Source of the DNA: Sphingomonas kyeonggiensis
GTDB taxonomy: Bacteria > Pseudomonadota > Alphaproteobacteria > Sphingomonadales > Sphingomonadaceae
DNA length: 64,000 nt
Assembly: GCF_014196745.1 (NCBI RefSeq)
Contig: NZ_JACIEH010000006.1
Location: forward strand, 62,001 to 126,000
Reading direction: 5' to 3'
Positions 1 through 7,897 of the stretch are shown in pieces. The number at the start of each line of letters is the position of its first letter. The stretch's first letter is position 1. The notes below the pieces were generated by a model. The model made no database searches, was not told the origin of the DNA, and was given only the letters and a program-made list of their open reading frames with translations. A program made the translations under genes and the position numbers.

Positions 1-1
1 T

Positions 2-481
2 GCCGGGATGAACATGGAGGGCCCGGCGCTCGATCTCGATATCGCCGCGTTCGACCAGGTGATGGCGGTCAATGTCCGCGGCGTATTCCTCACCGTTCGC
101 GAAGGCGCCCGGCGGATGATCGCCGCCAAGGCCGATGGCCGCGTGCTGATCGTCTCCTCGATCACCGCGCAATCGGTCTCGCCGGGCCTCGCGGCGTACA
201 GCGCCTCCAAGGCCGCGGTGCTCCAGCTCGGCCGGGTGCTGGCGCGCGACTGGGCGAACAAGGGCGTCAACCTCAACATCCTGTGTCCCGGCTATATCGA
301 GACCGATCTCAACGCCGAATGGTTCGGTACCGAGGCCGGCCACAAGCAGATCGCCAAATGGCCCCGCCGCCGGCTGATGGACGGCGACGCGCTCGACGGG
401 GCGGTTGCCTATCTCTGCGGCCCGGCGAGCCGCTTCGTTACCGGATCGGTGGTCACCGTCGATGACGGCCAGTCGCTCTGA
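2..481 (+). CDS. SDR family oxidoreductase, 5' end outside the window
   Basis: C-terminal two thirds of a short-chain dehydrogenase/reductase. The frame is open to the window edge and begins with Ala-Gly-Met, matching the end of the SDR NNAG motif, so the Rossmann GxxxGxG part lies upstream; about 159 codons are present against a usual 250. The catalytic Ser lies in VLIVSSITA and the Tyr/Lys pair in AAYSASKAA, followed by the typical LNILCPGYIETD loop and a TGSVVTVDDG C-terminus. A strong AAGGAGG Shine-Dalgarno for the next gene follows the stop directly, so it heads or belongs to an operon with the flavin oxidoreductase and acyl-CoA dehydrogenase. Substrate unknown; NAD(P)-dependent alcohol/ketone oxidoreduction is inferred from the family. 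Confidence 0.9.
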   Translation, partial: AGMNMEGPALDLDIAAFDQVMAVNVRGVFLTVREGARRMIAAKADGRVLIVSSITAQSVSPGLAAYSASKAAVLQLGRVLARDWANKGVNLNILCPGYIETDLNAEWFGTEAGHKQIAKWPRRRLMDGDALDGAVAYLCGPASRFVTGSVVTVDDGQSL

Positions 482-494
482 AGGAGGAAAATCC

Positions 495-1484
495 ATGATC
501 CGCACCCGTTTCACCGAGGCTTTCGGCGTCGAGCATCCGATCGTGCAGGGCGGGATGATGTGGGTCGGCACCGCCGATCTCGTCGCCCCGGTCGCCGAGG
601 CCGGCGCGCTCGGCTTCCTCACTGCGTTGACCCAGCCTACGCCTGAAGAGCTCATCAAGGAGATCGCCCGCGTCCGCGAACGTACCGACAAGGTCTTCGG
701 GGTGAACCTGACGATCCTCCCCTCGATCAACCCGCCGCCCTATGCCGAATATCGCCGCGCGATCATCGAGAGCGGGATCGGGATCGTAGAGACCGCCGGC
801 TACAAGCCGCAGGAGCATGTCGATGACTTCAAGGCCGCCGGCATCAAGGTCGTCCACAAATGCACCGCCGTCCGCCACGCGCTCTCCGCCGAGCGGATGG
901 GCGTCGATGCGATCTCGATCGACGGCTTCGAATGCGCGGGCCATCCGGGCGAGGACGACATCCCCGGGCTGATCCTGATCCCTGCCGCCGCCGACAAGGT
1001 GAAGGTCCCGATCCTCGCCAGCGGCGGTTTCGGCGATGGCCGCGGGCTCGCCGCCGCGCTGGCGCTGGGCGCCGACGGCATCAACATGGGCACCCGCTTC
1101 TGCGCCACGCGCGAGGCGCCGATCCACGACAATTTCAAGGCCGCGATGGTCGCAAACGACGAGCGCGCGACCGAGCTGATCTTCCGCTCCTACCGCAACA
1201 CCGCCCGGGTCGCCCGCAACGCGATCGCCGAGCAGGTCGTCGCGATCGAGCGGGAAGGCCGCCCGTTCGAGGATGTCGCAGCACTGGTGAAGGGCGCGCG
1301 GGGCCGCGAGGGGCTCGAGACCGGCGACACCGATCACGGCATCTGGACCGCCGGCATGATCCAGGGCCTGATCCACGACGTCCCCACCGTCCGCGAACTG
1401 GTCGAGCGCATCGTCGAGGATGCCGAGGCGATCATCTCGCGCCGTCTGGCGGCAATGCTCGTCCCCGAAGCCGTACCCGCCTGA
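495..1484 (+). CDS. NAD(P)H-dependent flavin oxidoreductase / nitronate monooxygenase family protein
   Basis: 329-residue FMN TIM-barrel protein of the 2-nitropropane dioxygenase/nitronate monooxygenase family. The start is the ATG eight bases after AAGGAGG at 481-487; an upstream in-frame ATG at 405 overlaps the previous gene and has no such site. Visible motifs are IVQGGMMW near residues 16-23, DGFECAGH at 143-150 (the family's HxGG-like active-site region, here HPGE), the phosphate loop GGFGDGRG at 177-184 and MGTRF at 198-202. In catabolic clusters these enzymes are often misnamed; members close to this type act as enoyl-CoA reductases in steroid-ring or acyl-CoA degradation. The position between an SDR and an acyl-CoA dehydrogenase favours an acyl-CoA role over nitroalkane oxidation, but that is inference. 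Confidence 0.85.
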   Translation: MIRTRFTEAFGVEHPIVQGGMMWVGTADLVAPVAEAGALGFLTALTQPTPEELIKEIARVRERTDKVFGVNLTILPSINPPPYAEYRRAIIESGIGIVETAGYKPQEHVDDFKAAGIKVVHKCTAVRHALSAERMGVDAISIDGFECAGHPGEDDIPGLILIPAAADKVKVPILASGGFGDGRGLAAALALGADGINMGTRFCATREAPIHDNFKAAMVANDERATELIFRSYRNTARVARNAIAEQVVAIEREGRPFEDVAALVKGARGREGLETGDTDHGIWTAGMIQGLIHDVPTVRELVERIVEDAEAIISRRLAAMLVPEAVPA

Positions 1485-1495
1485 AGGAGCCCCGC

Positions 1496-2698
1496 ATGGA
1501 CATGAACTGGACCCAGGCCGAGCTCGCCTTCCGCGACGAGGTGCGCGCCTTCCTCGCCGAGAAGCTGACCCCCGAGATCCGGCGCGCCGGCACGCTGGCG
1601 ACCAGCGTCTATCCCGATCACGAAGCCAGCATGGCGTGGCAGCATATCCTGCACGCGCGCGGCTGGGCTGCGCCCCATTGGCCGGTCGAGCATGGCGGCT
1701 GTGACTGGACCGTCGCGCAGCATTATATCTTCAACCGCGAGCGGATCGCGGCCGGGGCGCCCTCGCTCTCGCCGATGGGCATCCACATGGTCGCCCATGT
1801 GATCATCCGTTTCGGTACGCCCGAGCAGAAGGCGTATTTCCTGCCCCGCATCCTCACCGGCGAGGTCTTCTTCTGCCAGGGCTATTCGGAGCCCGGTGCC
1901 GGCTCCGACCTCGCCTCGCTCCAGATGCGTGCCGAGCCCGACGGCGAGGATTTCGTCCTCAACGGCTCGAAGATCTGGACCACCCACGCCACCGAGGCGA
2001 ACTGGATCTTCTGCCTGGTCCGCACGGCAAAGCTGGGCCGTCCGCAACAGGGCATCACCTTCCTGCTCGTGCCGATGGACCTGCCCGGTATCGAGGTCCG
2101 CCCGATCCTGATGACCTCGGGCGAGCATGTGCAGAACCAGGTCTTCTTCGACAATGTCCGGGCTCCGCGCGCCAACGCGCTGGGAGAAGTCGATGCCGGC
2201 TGGTCGGTGGCGAAGTACCTGCTCGAATTCGAGCGCGGCGGCTCCTATGCCCCCGCGCTGCAGGTGCGGGTGGGCGAGATCGAGGCGGCGGCGGGGAAGC
2301 GGTTCGACGATCCGGTCTTCGCCGCCCGGCTGGCCGAGCTGCGCATCCGCATCGACGTGCTGGAGATGATGGAGCTGCGCCTGCTCTCGGCCAGCGAAGG
2401 TGCCAGCGTCGGCGCGCTCGCCTCGATGATGAAAATCCTCGGCACCGAGCTGGCGCAGGACCTGGCGGCACTACACCTCGAAGCGGCCGGGGCGGAGGGG
2501 CTGGCCTATCAGCCGCACGCGGTGATGCCGGGCGGTGCCGTGCCGGCCCATGCTGCGCCGGCGGACGGCTATGCGACGGGCGCGCCGTGGCAGGCGCTGG
2601 CGCCGCTGCGCTATCTCAACGAGCGGGCCGGGTCGATCTATGCCGGCTCGAACGAGATCCAGCGCAACATCCTGGCGAAGGCGGTGCTGGGGTTGTGA
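1496..2698 (+). CDS. acyl-CoA dehydrogenase
   Basis: 400-residue FAD acyl-CoA dehydrogenase that would introduce an alpha,beta double bond into an acyl-CoA thioester. The start MDMNWTQAELAF follows GAAGGAG eleven bases after the previous stop. The flavin/substrate motif YSEPGAGSDLA is at about residues 130-140, and the C-terminal IYAGSNEIQRNILAK segment is the usual end of the alpha-helical domain. The insert around residues 335-365 (rich in Pro/Ala/His) resembles long-substrate or steroid-type FadE enzymes. It ends at a hairpin shared with a second, divergent-type acyl-CoA dehydrogenase on the other strand; the two could form a heteromeric enzyme. Confidence 0.92.
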   Translation: MDMNWTQAELAFRDEVRAFLAEKLTPEIRRAGTLATSVYPDHEASMAWQHILHARGWAAPHWPVEHGGCDWTVAQHYIFNRERIAAGAPSLSPMGIHMVAHVIIRFGTPEQKAYFLPRILTGEVFFCQGYSEPGAGSDLASLQMRAEPDGEDFVLNGSKIWTTHATEANWIFCLVRTAKLGRPQQGITFLLVPMDLPGIEVRPILMTSGEHVQNQVFFDNVRAPRANALGEVDAGWSVAKYLLEFERGGSYAPALQVRVGEIEAAAGKRFDDPVFAARLAELRIRIDVLEMMELRLLSASEGASVGALASMMKILGTELAQDLAALHLEAAGAEGLAYQPHAVMPGGAVPAHAAPADGYATGAPWQALAPLRYLNERAGSIYAGSNEIQRNILAKAVLGL

Positions 2699-2710
2699 GC
2701 CCATATTAAA

Positions 2711-2740
2711 ATCCTCCCCGAGCTTGTCTCGGGGAGGAAT
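2711..2740. terminator. Bidirectional hairpin terminator between convergent acyl-CoA dehydrogenase genes
   Basis: CCTCCCCGAG at 2713-2722 pairs perfectly with CTCGGGGAGG at 2728-2737 around a 5-nt loop, flanked by A-rich and T-rich bases on both sides. It lies between the two convergent stops and belongs to the CCTCCCC..GGGGAGG repeat family seen elsewhere in the window. Confidence 0.75.
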
Positions 2741-2746
2741 TAAACG

Positions 2747-3826
2747 TCAAGCCGCCCGCATCAGCGCGGCATAGCGCGCCACCTGCTGCTCGGTGCTCCC
2801 GAAGAGCTGCGCGATCACCGTCGCGCGCTTGAAATAATGGCCGACCGCGAGTTCGTCGGTCATCCCCATCGCCCCGTGCAGCTGCACCGCATTCTCGCCG
2901 ATGAAGCGTGCTGCCTTGCCGATCGTCGCCTTGGCCGCGGCGACCGCGCGGGCGCGGGTTTCCGGCGGGGCGGGGAGATTGAGCGTCGCGAGATGGCTCG
3001 CCGACACCGCCTGCTCCAGTGCCAGGAACATGTCGACCATCCGGTGCTGCAGCGCCTGGAAGCCGGCGAGCGGCTGGCCGAACTGGCGGCGCTGCTTGGT
3101 GAATTCCACGGTGTCGTCGAGCATCCGGCGCAGCACGCCCACCGCCTCGGCGCAGAGCGCGGCGCGGGCGGTATCGAGCACCGTCTCGATCAGCGTTCCG
3201 GCCGTTCCCGAGGTGCCGAGCAGCGCCCCGGCGGGAAGCTGCAGGTCGATGTCCAGATCGGCGGCGGGACGATCGTCGATCAGCTGATAGCCATGCAGGG
3301 TGACGCCGGGCGTGCCGGTCTCGGCCAGGAACAGCGAGGGACCGTCGCCCGCGGTGCGCGCGGCGAGGATCAGGTGGCTCGCGCCCGGCGCGCCGATCAC
3401 GACCGGCGCCTGGCCGGTGAGATGCCAGCCGCCGGGCGCCGGCTCGGCGCGCAGGGTGGTGGCTTCGAGCACGGACGCGATGCGGAGGGTGCCGGTGGCG
3501 ATCTCTGGCAGCAGGTCGGAACCGCAGGCCCGGAGCAACGCGCCGCCGATCACCACGGTCTCGAGAAAGGGCTCGGCAACCAGCGCCTCGCCCAGCACCT
3601 CCATCACCACCATCGTCTCGACCGGTCCGCCGCCCAGCCCGCCGGCGGCTTCGGGCAGTAGCGCGGCCAGGATGCCGAGATCGGCCAGGCCCTGCCACAG
3701 CACGAGATCCTGCCCGCGCCCGGCATGCACCCGCGCCCGGCGCGCCTCGAAGTCATACTGCTCGCGCAGATACCGCCGCAGCATGTCGCGGAGCATCGTC
3801 TGGTCTTCGGAAAGATCGAAATTCAC
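2747..3826 (-). CDS. acyl-CoA dehydrogenase family protein lacking the usual flavin-loop motif
   Basis: 359 residues. GTG (3826-3824) is taken as the start because it gives the family-typical MNFDLSEDQTMLRD and lies seven bases after TGGAGG; the longer frame to 3937 adds a low-complexity Pro/Ser leader. The N-terminal helical domain and the C-terminal AMGMTDELAVGHYFKRATVI segment (residues about 322-341) are clear. The middle domain has no TEPxxGSD-type motif, reading instead APVVIGAPGASHLI where the FAD loop is expected. Shorter proteins of this kind occur as partners in alpha2beta2 acyl-CoA dehydrogenases of steroid degradation (FadE26/27 type), so pairing with the convergent 1496-2698 gene product is a plausible inference. 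Confidence 0.85.
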   Translation of the reverse strand: MNFDLSEDQTMLRDMLRRYLREQYDFEARRARVHAGRGQDLVLWQGLADLGILAALLPEAAGGLGGGPVETMVVMEVLGEALVAEPFLETVVIGGALLRACGSDLLPEIATGTLRIASVLEATTLRAEPAPGGWHLTGQAPVVIGAPGASHLILAARTAGDGPSLFLAETGTPGVTLHGYQLIDDRPAADLDIDLQLPAGALLGTSGTAGTLIETVLDTARAALCAEAVGVLRRMLDDTVEFTKQRRQFGQPLAGFQALQHRMVDMFLALEQAVSASHLATLNLPAPPETRARAVAAAKATIGKAARFIGENAVQLHGAMGMTDELAVGHYFKRATVIAQLFGSTEQQVARYAALMRAA

Positions 3827-3930
3827 TGCAGTGCCTCCATGGGCAAAGCCTTGAGGAAGCACGGCGATGCGGCAACTGCGAAAAGTGCTAGGGCGTGGCG
3901 GCGGAGATGGCGCGGGGCTAGACTCTAGCG

Positions 3931-4248
3931 ATGACACCCGAAGCTCTGGATGCGCTCGAAGCGCTCGAACAGGCCGCGTCTGCCGGCCCTTGGCATGTCC
4001 GCCGACTGGATGACGAGGATTGCATGGGCGCCCTTGCCGTTTCCACGCGTCCCGACACCGGGCGAAGCGAGAGCATGCGATCGGGGGAATGGCGTGGGGA
4101 GGAGATGGTCGCTGCCTGCCTTGTCCAGGCCTCGCCCTATGTCGTTCCGGCGGATGACAGGTTCGAGGAGAATGCCGTGCTGATTGCAGCGGTACGCAAT
4201 GCGCTTCCGGAACTTATCCGGCTGGCGCGGCTCGGTTTGAAGGCCTGA
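3931..4248 (+). CDS. hypothetical protein, small phage-type (Ea22-like) family
   Basis: 105 residues, acidic. The pattern EALEQAASAGPW near the N-terminus and ENAVLIAAVRNALPELIRLAR at the C-terminus resembles small proteins common in prophages and plasmids (Ea22-like: an A..GPW opening and a dAxfIAaaRnalPeLI closing motif). No catalytic motif is visible. There is no clear ribosome binding site before the ATG, and it stands alone between a minus-strand acyl-CoA dehydrogenase and a minus-strand regulator. Codon use is coding-like. Function unknown. Confidence 0.55.
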   Translation: MTPEALDALEALEQAASAGPWHVRRLDDEDCMGALAVSTRPDTGRSESMRSGEWRGEEMVAACLVQASPYVVPADDRFEENAVLIAAVRNALPELIRLARLGLKA

Positions 4249-4257
4249 GGCCCATCC

Positions 4258-5001
4258 TCACCGCGCGCTGACGAACCCCAGGCCCGCCGCGATCTGGATC
4301 GCCTGGGCGCGGCCGGTGCTGCCCAGCTTCGAGCCGGCATTGCGCAGGTGGAAGCGTACCGTGGAGGTCGAGAGCGACAGGATGATGCCGATCTCGCCAT
4401 CGGTCTTGCCCGCCGCCGCCCAGCGCAGGCACTGGACCTCGCGCCGGGTGAGCACCATCGGTGCAGCGGGCGCGCGCAGGCGGGACGAAGCCTCGGCATG
4501 GCTGGCGACCAGCTTGAGCGCCAGGCCCTGCAGGCGCACCGCATGTTTGGCGAACACCGCCTCCACCCCGGCGGGCTCGCGTGCCGCCCAAACCACCGCG
4601 CCGACGATCGCGCGGGGCAGATGCACCGGCGCGATGATCGCCGCGGCGATGCCGGTGGTCGCGGTCACCTGGCGGCAATCGATCGCGTCGAGCAGGGCGC
4701 TGGTCCGCCAGGTCCCGAGCCTGCCCCCGGCATAGAAGCAGGGCTCGGCCATCACCCGCGCGGCCTGGAGGAAGGGAGCGTGCAGCGCGAGCCGGCGATT
4801 GTGCCAATAGTGATCCGTGGGATCGAGCCACTGGAAATGCGTCTCCGCATAGGGGCGGCCATCGGCGTCGCGCATCGGCTCGGGATCGGCGATGTCGCCC
4901 TGCGCCGCGACGAAGGGCAGGCCGATCGCGATGCCCGTCTCGCGCACTTCCTCGATCAGCAAATTGGTCTCGGCCCATGCCCGGTCGCGTTCGATCGCCA
5001 T
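4258..5001 (-). CDS. LuxR-family transcriptional regulator (LuxR-1)
   Basis: 247 residues. The C-terminal LuxR/GerE helix-turn-helix runs from about residue 180 (LTRREVQCLRWAAAGKTDGE, then TVRFHLRNAGSKLG). The N-terminal 170 residues look like an autoinducer-binding-type ligand domain (IAAAIIAPVHLPRAIVGAVVW). It reads divergently from the DUF3617/RoxA-like genes with a 119-bp gap, so local control of those genes is likely. It is a clear paralogue of the regulator at 18117-18878: both share the APVHLP..IVGAVVWA core and LTRREVQCL..AAAGKTDGEIG. GGGAGAGAG stands just upstream of the ATG. No LuxI synthase is in the window; the ligand may be a pathway metabolite. Confidence 0.9.
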   Translation of the reverse strand: MAIERDRAWAETNLLIEEVRETGIAIGLPFVAAQGDIADPEPMRDADGRPYAETHFQWLDPTDHYWHNRRLALHAPFLQAARVMAEPCFYAGGRLGTWRTSALLDAIDCRQVTATTGIAAAIIAPVHLPRAIVGAVVWAAREPAGVEAVFAKHAVRLQGLALKLVASHAEASSRLRAPAAPMVLTRREVQCLRWAAAGKTDGEIGIILSLSTSTVRFHLRNAGSKLGSTGRAQAIQIAAGLGFVSAR

Positions 5002-5120
5002 GCCTCTCTCCCGAAACCCTGTGACGGGTACCAGCTTGATCTGTTCTGCCGGCAGGCGATGGTCTGCAGCAAATAAACAGGCTCCGGAAGCCAGAAAACG
5101 GAGCGAAATGGGAGAGTTGG

Positions 5121-5699
5121 ATGACGCGATTTCTTATCGGATCGGCGATCCCTTTCCTGTTGCTCGCGGCCGGCTGCGACTGGGGTTCGAGCATCGATCT
5201 ACGCAATGAATCCGGCTCGGTCGTGGCGGAGCAGATCCGCAAGGTCGCGGCCGGCAACGACTTCGCCCAGCCGGGGCGCTGGGAAACGAAGATCACCCTC
5301 AACCAGGTCGATGCCCCGGGCATGCCGGCGGGCTTTGTCGAGAAGCTGAAGACGCAGATGCGCCAGCCCCAGGCGGCCGCCAGCTGCCTGACGTCCGAGG
5401 ATGTGAAGAAGGGCGCCTTCTATGTCGGCGAGGAGAACCAGGCCTGCCGCTACGAGCGTTTCGCGATGGGGAAGGGCAGGATCGACGGCTTGCTGCGCTG
5501 CGCCGACCAGATGGGCACGCGCTCGATGGCGATGTCGGGCAGCTATGCCCGCGACAGATACCAGCTCGTCGTCACCACCGACAGCCAGAGCGCGCAACAG
5601 ACGGGCGCGGCAGGCAAGGTGTCGGTGACGATGACGATGGACGCGCATCGCTCCGGGCAATGCCTGGGGACGGAGGGGCGGCCGCTGACGCGTCTCTAG
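5121..5699 (+). CDS. DUF3617 family lipoprotein
   Basis: 192 residues with a lipoprotein signal peptide: Met-Thr-Arg, a hydrophobic stretch, and the lipobox LAAGC with Cys at residue 19. The body is the DUF3617 pattern: QPGRWETKITLNQVDAPGMP, then a Cys pair region (SCLTSEDVKKG, ENQACRYE), and a C-terminal SVTMTMDAHRSGQC. Four conserved cysteines suggest two disulphides in the periplasm. Function of the family is unknown; it is common in sphingomonads. It precedes the di-haem oxygenase gene by 119 bp and faces LuxR-1, so co-regulation is likely. Confidence 0.88.
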   Translation: MTRFLIGSAIPFLLLAAGCDWGSSIDLRNESGSVVAEQIRKVAAGNDFAQPGRWETKITLNQVDAPGMPAGFVEKLKTQMRQPQAAASCLTSEDVKKGAFYVGEENQACRYERFAMGKGRIDGLLRCADQMGTRSMAMSGSYARDRYQLVVTTDSQSAQQTGAAGKVSVTMTMDAHRSGQCLGTEGRPLTRL

Positions 5700-5818
5700 T
5701 CACTCCAAACCTGCCACGTTCGCCAGCTTGTTGGCGAAGCCCCCGCAAAGCATTTTCCGATCAAATGCCGGCACAGCGGCCCTGCCGCGGGATGACCGGC
5801 GATAATGGGAGAGGTGCG

Positions 5819-7834
5819 ATGGCCAACTGGACTGCCCTGCTTGCGAGCGCTGCCATACCCGTGACGCTTGCCCCTGCCGCGCTGGCACAGACCCAGCCGC
5901 TGCTCGACGAATCCGCGATCCGCTCGCCCCTGGCGGCCGGGTGCGCCGGCAAGTCGGACGCGACGCCGCTGCCGGTCGATCCGCGCACGCTGATCACCCC
6001 CAGCGTCAACAGCAATCCGAACGGCGCCGTCCGCTTCAATTCCTTTTTCACCAACCTGCACAATCCGCCGGCGCCCTATGTGAACCGCCTGCCGGCGCGC
6101 CCGACGACCTGCGGCGCCTGGCGCGCCAGCGTCGCGCGCGGCAAGCAGAACCTCGAGACCCGCCAGTACTTCCTGCCCTTCTCGCGGGCCCAGGATTACG
6201 ACAAGCTCTGGGCAGTGTGGGGCCTGTCCTCCAAGCCCGCCGATTTCAACGAGCAGGTCGAGAAGCGCTACGGCTTCTATCCCGCACCCTTCCGCAATCC
6301 CTATCCGCTGCCCGGCGAGAACCCCAACACCACCAATGGCGGCTCGGGCCAGCTTCCGCTCGGCCTGATCCAGGGCAAGGGCGATGACGGCAAATGGACC
6401 GGCACGATCACCGCGTCCTGCTCGGCCTGCCACGACTCGCGCCTCGGCACGACGAGCGAGGCGAACTTCACCTGGGGCCTGCCGAACAGCGCCAATGACG
6501 CAGGCCTGCTCGCTTCGGACCTGTTCCGCACCAGCCCGGTCACCTGGCTCGGCCTCGCGCTGCCGATCCCGTGGAGCGACGGCCGCGGCTCCAGCGACGC
6601 GATCGGCCTGATCACGCTGCTGCCGGCGCTGTTCGACATGGACACGCTGCAGCTCGCCCCCAGCCTGCTCGAATATACGCCGGACACGCCCGCCGGCGGC
6701 ATGACCAAGGCGCCGGCCTGGTTCAACCGCGCCTTCAAGACGCGGCAATTCTGGGACGGCTCGCTCACCTCGGACAATGTCCATTCGGAGATGGCGTTCG
6801 GGGTCGCCACACTCACCCGCGATGCCGGTGAGCGGCGCGCGCTGGAGAGCGATTTCGAGGACATCAACAACTTCCTGCTCTCGCTCTCGGCGCCCAAATA
6901 TCCGGGCACGATCGATCGGCCGCTGGCCGAGCAGGGCGCGGTGCTCTTCCATGAGCGCGATCTCTGGGCGAACGGCGCCAATGTCGAGATTCCGCGCCAG
7001 CCGGGCAATGGCTCCTGCGCGAGCTGCCACGGCGTCTATTCGCCGCGCTACGCGAACGACACCGCCTATCTGCCCGATCCGCGGCTCAAGGGCCTGCCGG
7101 GCAACGTCACCCCGATCGAGACGATCCAGACCGATCCGCGCCGCTTCAACCTGTTCGCCGATCCGCGCCAGCGCCGCGCCTGGAACAGCAGCTGGTGGGC
7201 GTACAACTCGCTCAGCCCGAGCTGGTACGGCTATCCGGTCGAGTCGCTGATCGCGAGCTCGATCCGCCGCGTCTATCGCGCGGTCTACAATAATGGCGGG
7301 CCGATCTATTCGCCGCTCGGGCCGAACGAATGGGTGGAGCCCAAGGGCTATGTCTCGCCGCCGCTCTATGGCGCCTGGGCGGGCGGACCGTTCCTGCACA
7401 ATGGCAGCGTTCCGGACGTCTGGGGCATCCTCAAGCCGTCGGACCGCCCGGCAGTGTGGAAGCGGCCCTATTCGGCGGCGGGCATCGGCGGCAAGAACCA
7501 GGGCTATGACTATAGCTTCGCGTCGTACGATTTCGCCAAGCTCGGCTGGAAGTACGAGACGATGAACTGCAGCACATCGGCCTCGGTCCCGCCCTATCAG
7601 CCCTGCAATGGCCAGGCGACGCCGGATCGCCTCTATTCGGCCTTCTCCAACGCCGCCGCGGGCTATCTCAACCTGGCATACCAGACGCCGCCGCCGATCA
7701 CCGACCAGCAGATCCGCTCGCGCATGAGCTTCAACAGCAACCTCTATGGCGACAGCAATGGCGGCCACACCTTCACCCAGTCGCTCAGCGATGCCGAGCG
7801 GCTGGCGCTGCTGGAGTATCTGAAGACGCTGTGA
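5819..7834 (+). CDS. RoxA-like secreted di-haem c-type cytochrome (putative polyisoprene/olefin dioxygenase)
   Basis: 671 residues from the ATG after GGGAGAGG; the longer frame to 5660 overlaps the previous gene. A Sec signal peptide ends near ALAQ (residue 25). Two c-type haem motifs are present, CSACH at 201-205 and CASCH at 400-404. The same two motif sequences, about 200 residues apart, are characteristic of the rubber oxygenase RoxA, and the length (about 75 kDa) also fits. The second half carries the MauG/CcpA-type context (NFLLSLSAPKYPG, GAWAGGPFLHNGSVP). RoxA cleaves poly(cis-1,4-isoprene) extracellularly; homologues in other genera may act on other polyenes. The protein would be exported to the periplasm or outside. 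Family assignment is firm for di-haem cytochrome, moderate for RoxA; the substrate is inference. Confidence 0.8.
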   Translation: MANWTALLASAAIPVTLAPAALAQTQPLLDESAIRSPLAAGCAGKSDATPLPVDPRTLITPSVNSNPNGAVRFNSFFTNLHNPPAPYVNRLPARPTTCGAWRASVARGKQNLETRQYFLPFSRAQDYDKLWAVWGLSSKPADFNEQVEKRYGFYPAPFRNPYPLPGENPNTTNGGSGQLPLGLIQGKGDDGKWTGTITASCSACHDSRLGTTSEANFTWGLPNSANDAGLLASDLFRTSPVTWLGLALPIPWSDGRGSSDAIGLITLLPALFDMDTLQLAPSLLEYTPDTPAGGMTKAPAWFNRAFKTRQFWDGSLTSDNVHSEMAFGVATLTRDAGERRALESDFEDINNFLLSLSAPKYPGTIDRPLAEQGAVLFHERDLWANGANVEIPRQPGNGSCASCHGVYSPRYANDTAYLPDPRLKGLPGNVTPIETIQTDPRRFNLFADPRQRRAWNSSWWAYNSLSPSWYGYPVESLIASSIRRVYRAVYNNGGPIYSPLGPNEWVEPKGYVSPPLYGAWAGGPFLHNGSVPDVWGILKPSDRPAVWKRPYSAAGIGGKNQGYDYSFASYDFAKLGWKYETMNCSTSASVPPYQPCNGQATPDRLYSAFSNAAAGYLNLAYQTPPPITDQQIRSRMSFNSNLYGDSNGGHTFTQSLSDAERLALLEYLKTL

Positions 7835-7864
7835 AGTGGCGGGGGCTGCGACGGCGCCCCCCAG

Positions 7865-7894
7865 CCGTCATCCCCGCGAAGGCGGGGATGACGG
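7865..7894. repeat. GTCATCCCC palindrome (family A), likely terminator
   Basis: Perfect 13-bp stem CCGTCATCCCCGC / GCGGGGATGACGG with loop GAAG. It lies between the convergent RoxA-like and CoA-ligase genes and recurs at 12821, 23218 and 37910. Confidence 0.85.
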
Positions 7895-7897
7895 CGT

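Noticed and set aside
453..1376. 307-codon minus-strand frame opposite the nitronate monooxygenase-like gene
   Set aside because: High-GC antisense shadow of a clear gene; composition is Arg/Asp/Gly-rich without motifs.
5696..7768. 690-codon minus-strand frame opposite the RoxA-like gene
   Set aside because: Antisense shadow; the plus strand has two haem motifs and a signal peptide.
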